The translations under genes were made by a program, and so were the position numbers. Of a stretch of DNA of 64,000 bases, positions 58,601 through 64,000 are shown piece by piece. The stretch's first letter is position 1, and each line of letters starts with the position of its first letter. The notes below the pieces were generated by a model. It saw nothing but the letters and a program-made list of their open reading frames with translations, made no database searches and was not told the origin of the DNA. Source of the DNA: Lineus longissimus (lineage: Eukaryota > Nemertea > Pilidiophora > Heteronemertea > Lineidae); contig NC_088308.1 of assembly GCF_910592395.1 (NCBI RefSeq), positions 682,001 to 746,000 of the forward strand, written 5' to 3'.

Positions 58601-59726
58601 TTTTCCTTATTATTTCATTTAATATGTTTGTATCAAATAAAATTGGGCTCTAATTGCATCTGCATATGGTGCGTGCTTTGTCCTGGCAAACATCGACTTC
58701 TCTTGCAAATATTTGAGAACGAAACGACCAGGAACCTTCAAGACCAAATGGAAGACCGACCACTCCTATTGTATATTACGCAAGAAAATGTTCCTGGCCA
58801 ATTGGCATTGTTCGATTTACATCATGTGATCTCAGGTAATCATATCGTATCGGATCAAAAAAGCAATGGCGGATCCAAAAAAGCGTATCGGATACTGGAA
58901 CGTTTTAATCCAATCAAAATCAATCTTGCAAAGTTGCAGGAATACTTACCGAACCAATGACTGTGAAGAGATCGAGAGGTAGGCCTACATCATCGAAAAA
59001 GCATATTGTTTCTCCTCAGATCAAAGCCAGCTAACTGTAACCTGAATATGAGAGGGATACCACCTGGAGAATAACACCTGCAAGTGCAGAGCGAACGCTG
59101 AACAAGCTGGAAGAAGAAGAGCTTTGTGAGAGTGATTGCTATCTATTTTAAAAAAAAATTATTAAGGTGGTTATTCTGACAGCTTTTATGATGAAATGGC
59201 TTACATAAGCCAATATCTTGCATTACTCTCACCTTCACCAAGCTGGTCATAATCCAACTCAGACCTCCTTTGAAGTATGCCGTAAGTGAATTCCCCGTTA
59301 TTAACAGTCTCGAAACAATTCCATCCAAAAACTCATGCGCGAAATTGAGTTGTAAAGTATTGTTCTTACGAGATTGTAACAGATAATGTCATGAACTTTA
59401 TTTGGTTCCATAACTCTTGCAATTGATTTGATTAGTATTACTTGCTTACTTAAGCCCTTAATATCAAGAATTAAATTATCAATATTCTTGTTAATACATG
59501 TATGTGTAGACGTAGTCTCTTGTGTTGGCCGCCATTCCCTTTCATCTTGCGTCTGTACCTGATTACCTACCTGGGGTAGAGACGACTGGTTGTTTGTCCC
59601 GATGTACTTGCCCTTGACCAACAAGAAACCGGCTCGATGATATTCACTCGCAAAACGTATCATGTCACTGGTCTGTGCTGGCACCTGTTGTATTAATGCA
59701 CCAGTAACACAGGTAGCCGATAGAAC
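55627..59726. other. gene-poor region
   Basis: Apart from the likely 5' UTR exon near 56310-56335 (-), no exon was recognised. A poly-G run lies near 56857-56869. gtaaagggtcttgcccaagg at about 56058 resembles the core of invertebrate SINEs. A minus-strand open frame at 57684-57971 (95 codons, includes VSVNPDGRVAVLNVTIKKLY) has a protein-like composition but no splice partners and no recognised domain. Confidence 0.35.
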
Positions 59727-59848
59727 GTCTCGTTGGCCTAGTGGTACGATTTTCACTCGGGCTGCGAGAGGCCCCGGGTTCGACTCCCGGGCAAGCCCTT
59801 TTGTTGATAAGTTGGCCAAACGTCTGTGCTGCCAACTGTTGTATCAAT
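59671..59848 (+). repeat. imperfect direct repeats flanking the tRNA-Pro-like sequence
   Basis: gtctgtgctggcacctgttg with tattaat (59671-59698) and gtctgtgctgccaactgttg with tatcaat (59821-59848) match at all but about four positions. They bracket the tRNA-like block with about 120 bp between them. This could be a remnant of a tandem duplication or of an insertion with a long target duplication. Confidence 0.65.
59727..59798 (+). tRNA. tRNA-Pro-like sequence, probably a pseudogene or SINE head
   Basis: The 72-nt stretch aligns base for base with a eukaryotic tRNA-Pro layout: TGGCCTAGTGGTACGAT for the D arm, a loop TCGGGCT giving anticodon GGG, GCGAG for the 3' side of the anticodon stem, and a perfect T arm CCGGG-TTCGACT-CCCGG. 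The acceptor stem has two mismatches (GTCTCGT against GCAAGCC) and the anticodon stem one, so it is unlikely to be a functional tRNA. It is flanked by 28-bp imperfect direct repeats (59671-59698 and 59821-59848). Confidence 0.55.
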
Positions 59849-62800
59849 CTTGCACTGTTGGGGATCTGGGGAGGGAAGTTAATTGCTTGTTCCCAATTCT
59901 CCCTAGATGCAATCAATCTTTTAATGAAGGATGCTCTTTTCCACGTTTTTATTGCTACCGTATCGACACGATCTTGCAATTATTATCTGGATCATTTATC
60001 AGCGATTTACAAAAACTGTTTGAATTCATATCGAGTCAGCTGCGGTGAGGTCGCCTCTAAAGGCTGCACGAGGTCTATGGTCAGAGAGTACTAAACAATG
60101 CATGATGCAGCCGGCCGGGACTCAGACATAACCTTCATTTGGCAACTTTCAGTTGAATAATGGTGTCGGCACAACTAATTCTCATAACATAAGACATGAT
60201 GCCAAACTTGTCGACATGCTCTCTTTAAACGCCAGTACCATTTATAAGTGGTGTATTTGCATCAAGGCGAAGCATAAGTACCCTTCAACGCCTTCATCAA
60301 TGGCTGCCAAACCGAAAGCAAACTTGACATTGTACTGTAATTGATGATGGAAATTCTGAAGTCGGCTTTACGTTGCTGGGGTGCCGGTCAGAGTCCTTCA
60401 GTGTCCGTCCGTCGGAAGAACAATGTGGTTGAATTCGACGCACTAACAAAAAAAGAACATGTTTTCTCCAAGGTCGCCGGTAAATCAATCAAATTTAGAG
60501 ATGACGATCTTATCTGAAATCACTGTTGTGCCTAGCAAGTTCCTCTTAGCAGCCACGGAGTTTTTGTCCAAGGACATTCTGCACTAGGTCACCCGTAAAT
60601 AGACTGCAGCCATTCAGCACGAACACCACAACTAACGGTTCCTAATCTGTAAAGCACTTCAGAAATCACTTCATTTGTCGATTCTATGGAATTCATCTTG
60701 ATTATTCGAGAATAACAGAACAGATAAAAATAACCACTTTCCTTTCTGTATCGAAAATAGCCTCCCTGAGAAATTGTCGTTATCGTCTTTCCGGATGTTT
60801 ATAAATACCCTCAGGAAAGAAGAGCGACGGTATTATTTTATTCTTGGTTTAACTCCGAGATTGTTCGGACTTACGAAATGGGAAGGCGATGGGTATGTCA
60901 TTCTCACGAACAATGTATCCTGAGTGGTGTGATGATAGATGCATGTGACATGCCAGGGTTAAGAGAGGGGGAAAAGAGTAAGTCCCCCCCCCCCAGCATG
61001 AAACATTCTACGGCTATCCATAGAACAATTTACCATAATTCGTCAGAATACACGTGCGTAGAACCGGACACTTTTTCCAGTTGGACGTTTTCCACTTCTG
61101 CACGTGCACCGACTTCGACGCCAGTGACTCACTTCCTACAATCGGTCCAATCTGTATCACTTCCTACAAAGCTTTCTGAAGCCATGTCTGAACCGGGTTA
61201 ATCTGATACAAATTATCAGCCATAGAACCTTTTTTAGCTCACGATGTAAAACGTAGCAAAAGGCATGAACCCCATGTGTCCTGCTACAGCTGCTGGGCAA
61301 AGGCACTAAACATCTTCTAATCACACCGAAGAATTCATCACCATCTCACCAAAACGTCTAATGATGCAATTTGCGCCCCTAAATCTTTAACCTGACGCTT
61401 CTAGCATAACATGCCTTTCTAAACCAATCCTGAAATAATTATCCCATAAAAGCGGGTTTACAAACCAGAAAGAGATCGGACAAAATGACCAGTTAAGTTT
61501 TTCTCGCCCCCACTGAGTCTTTGCCTCTGCCCGACAGGGGTTAGGTCAGATTTGGAAGTTCTTTTTTGCGGTGTGATGCATGCTCGAAAGAGGCAGCGTC
61601 TCCCGCTGAAGCGAATCGTAATTCTTGATCGACTATTGTGCTTTATCGCCGATATCAAATTCAGACCAAGCCACTAAATTCCTCTTTGAGACAGTTCCGT
61701 ACTCCATTGAGCTTATTCCTTCTCATTTCGTGATAAACGAGCTCGATCAGAGTTCCATTCTAAGGTTTTTAAGCATGCTATTACGGTAATGCAAAGATGC
61801 TGTTATTACAATGAATGTAAGAAAAAGCAATGAAGCATGGATGAAAAATGAAATGGCCAGTCATAGCTGTTTTCGAACAAGCAAATCCTCTCCGTCATCA
61901 AAATAGAAACTGACGTTTTTCTACATATCATGAAGCCTAGGACAGAATGACCAACGCACATCCTATACAGTTTATGAGTCATGTATTGAATGGTTGACGA
62001 GGATTTGCCTCTGCTTGACACTGCAACTGTACTTATATCGATTCTGTGTCAGCAGTTTGAGGACTTTACTTCTCAGGTATGGGATCAGTGGCGATACTGA
62101 TGGCATGAATAATGACGGTGATGTGTGGAATATAGAGGCACAACTGATTAATCTACTCGCATCTGCGTGGATGTATCCGCGCCTCCTCGTCTCCCGGGCA
62201 TCGTAGGTGCCTTGGGCAGTCCGCCGGAGTAGCATCGGGAAGTCTGCGACAGCCTATATCAGTCAGCCATAAGGCAGCAGTGGCGCATAGGGCTGCAGTC
62301 CGCAACAGTATCCAACCACAGCCTGACGGGCGGCTCCCCTCCTTCAGCCAGTGTCATATTCACCGCCGATTTTCCTCTTGATGGTTGCTATTTTCGTGCG
62401 GTGAAAAGAGCCAGCGTTCACATTCGGAATGCCATTCTGATGGAGCTGCCATTGATGACAGTCGGACCGTGAGTTGGAGGAGTGCGGATCGGCTTGACAT
62501 TGGGATGTCAGTCGTGTCATATCATCGGAGTTCGACAATTTGACGTGCACAGCTGTTGAAACAAGAACCGTACAGCCTTGAGTGCTGCTGGTTATTTAGT
62601 TGCTGGACAATTTACTTTCAAGATTCACCCGAAGATTAGGAAGGCCATCTGGATGTTCCAGCTACTTTTACCATCTCCGCCAGCAAGGACCAGTTTCGTC
62701 GTTCATTTAGTTTTCGCATATAGGAGTCATTTGACGCCTCCTTAGTTTGTGAAGGAGAAGTTAACCTAACTCCCTTGAATGCATTGCTTCTGAAACGGAA

Positions 62801-63069
62801 GTAAGTACCAACGGAAGTACCAATGACCTTTCGTCAGCCACCATTCGCGAAATCGGTAAGGCCATATTACAGTGATTACAGCTTTGGCGCGGATAGTCTT
62901 CTGGAACGGGATTTATTGGTCACCTTGACTATCTATCACCGATAGGAATGATGTAACATGCTTCAAGTTTGCATCTAAAGATTGCCTCTGTGTAGATTTG
63001 TTCAAAAGTCTATTACTACTCGTAAAAGACAGGACTATTATCTTCGGATTGTGTACATTCTCATTAGAC
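59849..63069. other. gene-poor region
   Basis: I see no supported exon. A minus-strand open frame at 62344-62550 (starts MHVKLSNSDDMTRLTSQC) follows an acceptor-like ttcaacag and could be a terminal exon, but nothing upstream joins it. Other open frames are of chance length. Confidence 0.3.
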
Positions 63070-63204
63070 ATGGATATAGCACGGCAACACAGGTTGTATC
63101 AGGATCGATATAACAAGATGGACGTGAGGCGAGCAGCGTTCATGGACGTGATGGGCGGTGATAAGGGCGTCCTTGTCTATCTCAAGAGAGCACCGCAAAC
63201 ACAG
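63070..63204 (+). CDS. candidate first exon of a gene running off the window
   Basis: ATG at 63070 (attagacATGGAT) opens exactly 45 codons, starting MDIARQHRLYQDRYNKMDV and ending RAPQTQ, followed by a good donor CAG/gtatgt in phase 0. The peptide is helical and charged (many R, D, Q). No domain is recognised and no second exon is seen before the window ends at 64000, so the gene, if real, continues beyond the edge. Confidence 0.4.
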
Positions 63205-64000
63205 GTATGTCTTGGTTTAAAACATCCTGCTTGAGACGAAAATCACGTGTCATGCAGCACTTCCAGAGGGGGGAACCTACCGAGAGGGTGTTACGATGTG
63301 TTGCACGTTTTCCGTCAGGATCCGGTTGCACTAATTAACGGTGATGCAGTCGTTGATTATTAATTTAGGTGTTTCGTTAATGAAATCGAACGTGTATATG
63401 GTAATAAAGGGAAGTCCTGTTTCAGCATACACATGTCATTGTTATGTGGACCATCGCTGTTTCTCTAGGTCAGCTATGGAACCAGATAGAGGCGGCATTA
63501 GTTTCCTGTTAGAGGTCTCTGTTCTGTTTAGTTAAAAGCACTTCACTGCCTGGTATTATGGTTTGCCATTGCGCTTATTTGTTATTGGTTACGGATGCAG
63601 CATCTGGCTGCGAGATGCGCTTTTCAATTATTTTCCATTTAATCCCAATCCTCAACCGACTAGATAACTGAATAGAGACATCTGTGCTATTGATGTGCTA
63701 CATGCAGACCGTACACGACATGCATGTCCACACAATGAATCATCAGAAGAATGCATGTGTAGTAAATCATTTTTTAATGGGTGTGGCGGTCTAGTAACGA
63801 ATCAATACACACGTAGGCTGAAGCACTGCATCTTATGTTTTCACAACAAAGTAATCAAATCTATCGTCGGGGTTAAATGAGCCAGTTGTTGACGTGAGTC
63901 GTCATGAGATTTGAATCATCACCACACATCGTCTTCTTCTTTTTACTTGATTCGTAACTCCACAATGAAGCTTCGTAACTCTGTAAAGAATGTTCCACTA

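Overview
This is animal nuclear DNA. The genes are split into many short exons with GT/AG borders, the coding content is metazoan (an SLC22 carrier, gankyrin/PSMD10, ZGRF1, an MS4A-like four-span protein, a TRIM-type RING/B-box protein), and the introns and spacers carry tRNA-derived SINE fragments, MITEs and minisatellites. The words tacatgta and taggccta recur constantly, which I associate with marine invertebrate genomes. An echinoderm or similar invertebrate is my guess, and a lophotrochozoan is not excluded. No prokaryotic or viral genes were recognised.

Layout. 1-2.5 kb: no recognised gene, one diverged direct repeat. 2.7-9.2 kb (-): an intact 8-exon SLC22-type organic ion transporter. 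Its third intron holds about 18 copies of a 71-bp unit copied from the start of its own exon 4, split by a 1,155-bp inverted-repeat transposon with a 9-bp target duplication. 10-20 kb: a weakly supported small plus-strand gene, SINE-like pieces, several isolated exon-like segments and a probable 2.8-kb transposon. 20.5-21.7 kb (-): a single-coding-exon four-span MS4A-like protein with a PPPY motif, head to head with the 6-exon gankyrin gene PSMD10 (22.6-24.3 kb, +). 25.9-43.2 kb (-): a complete 33-exon ZGRF1 gene, about 2,602 residues, with the DUF2439 domain, a long low-complexity middle, the GRF zinc finger and a superfamily 1 helicase. 44.1-44.7 kb: a 614-bp MITE between ZGRF1 and a divergent two-exon gene for an unrecognised secreted, possibly GPI-anchored protein (45.3-46.8 kb, +). 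47.5-51.1 kb (-): a five-exon TRIM-like protein. 52.2-52.6 kb: a 28-bp minisatellite. 54.0-55.6 kb (-): a four-coding-exon, two-span Pro-rich PPxY protein. 56-64 kb: mostly gene-poor, with a degenerate tRNA-Pro-like sequence and one first-exon candidate at 63.1 kb running towards the right edge.

The genes do not form one pathway. PSMD10 is a proteasome assembly chaperone and ZGRF1 a DNA-repair helicase; the MS4A-like and two-span proteins both carry PPxY motifs of the kind bound by WW domains of NEDD4-type ubiquitin ligases, and the TRIM protein is itself a likely ubiquitin ligase. The strongest structural novelties are the exon-derived satellite inside the SLC22 gene and the apparent 60-bp exon duplication in the N-terminal domain of ZGRF1. 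Exon borders were read by eye from splice signals, and phases were checked by hand: the total coding length divides by three in every multi-exon gene reported with confidence above 0.5.
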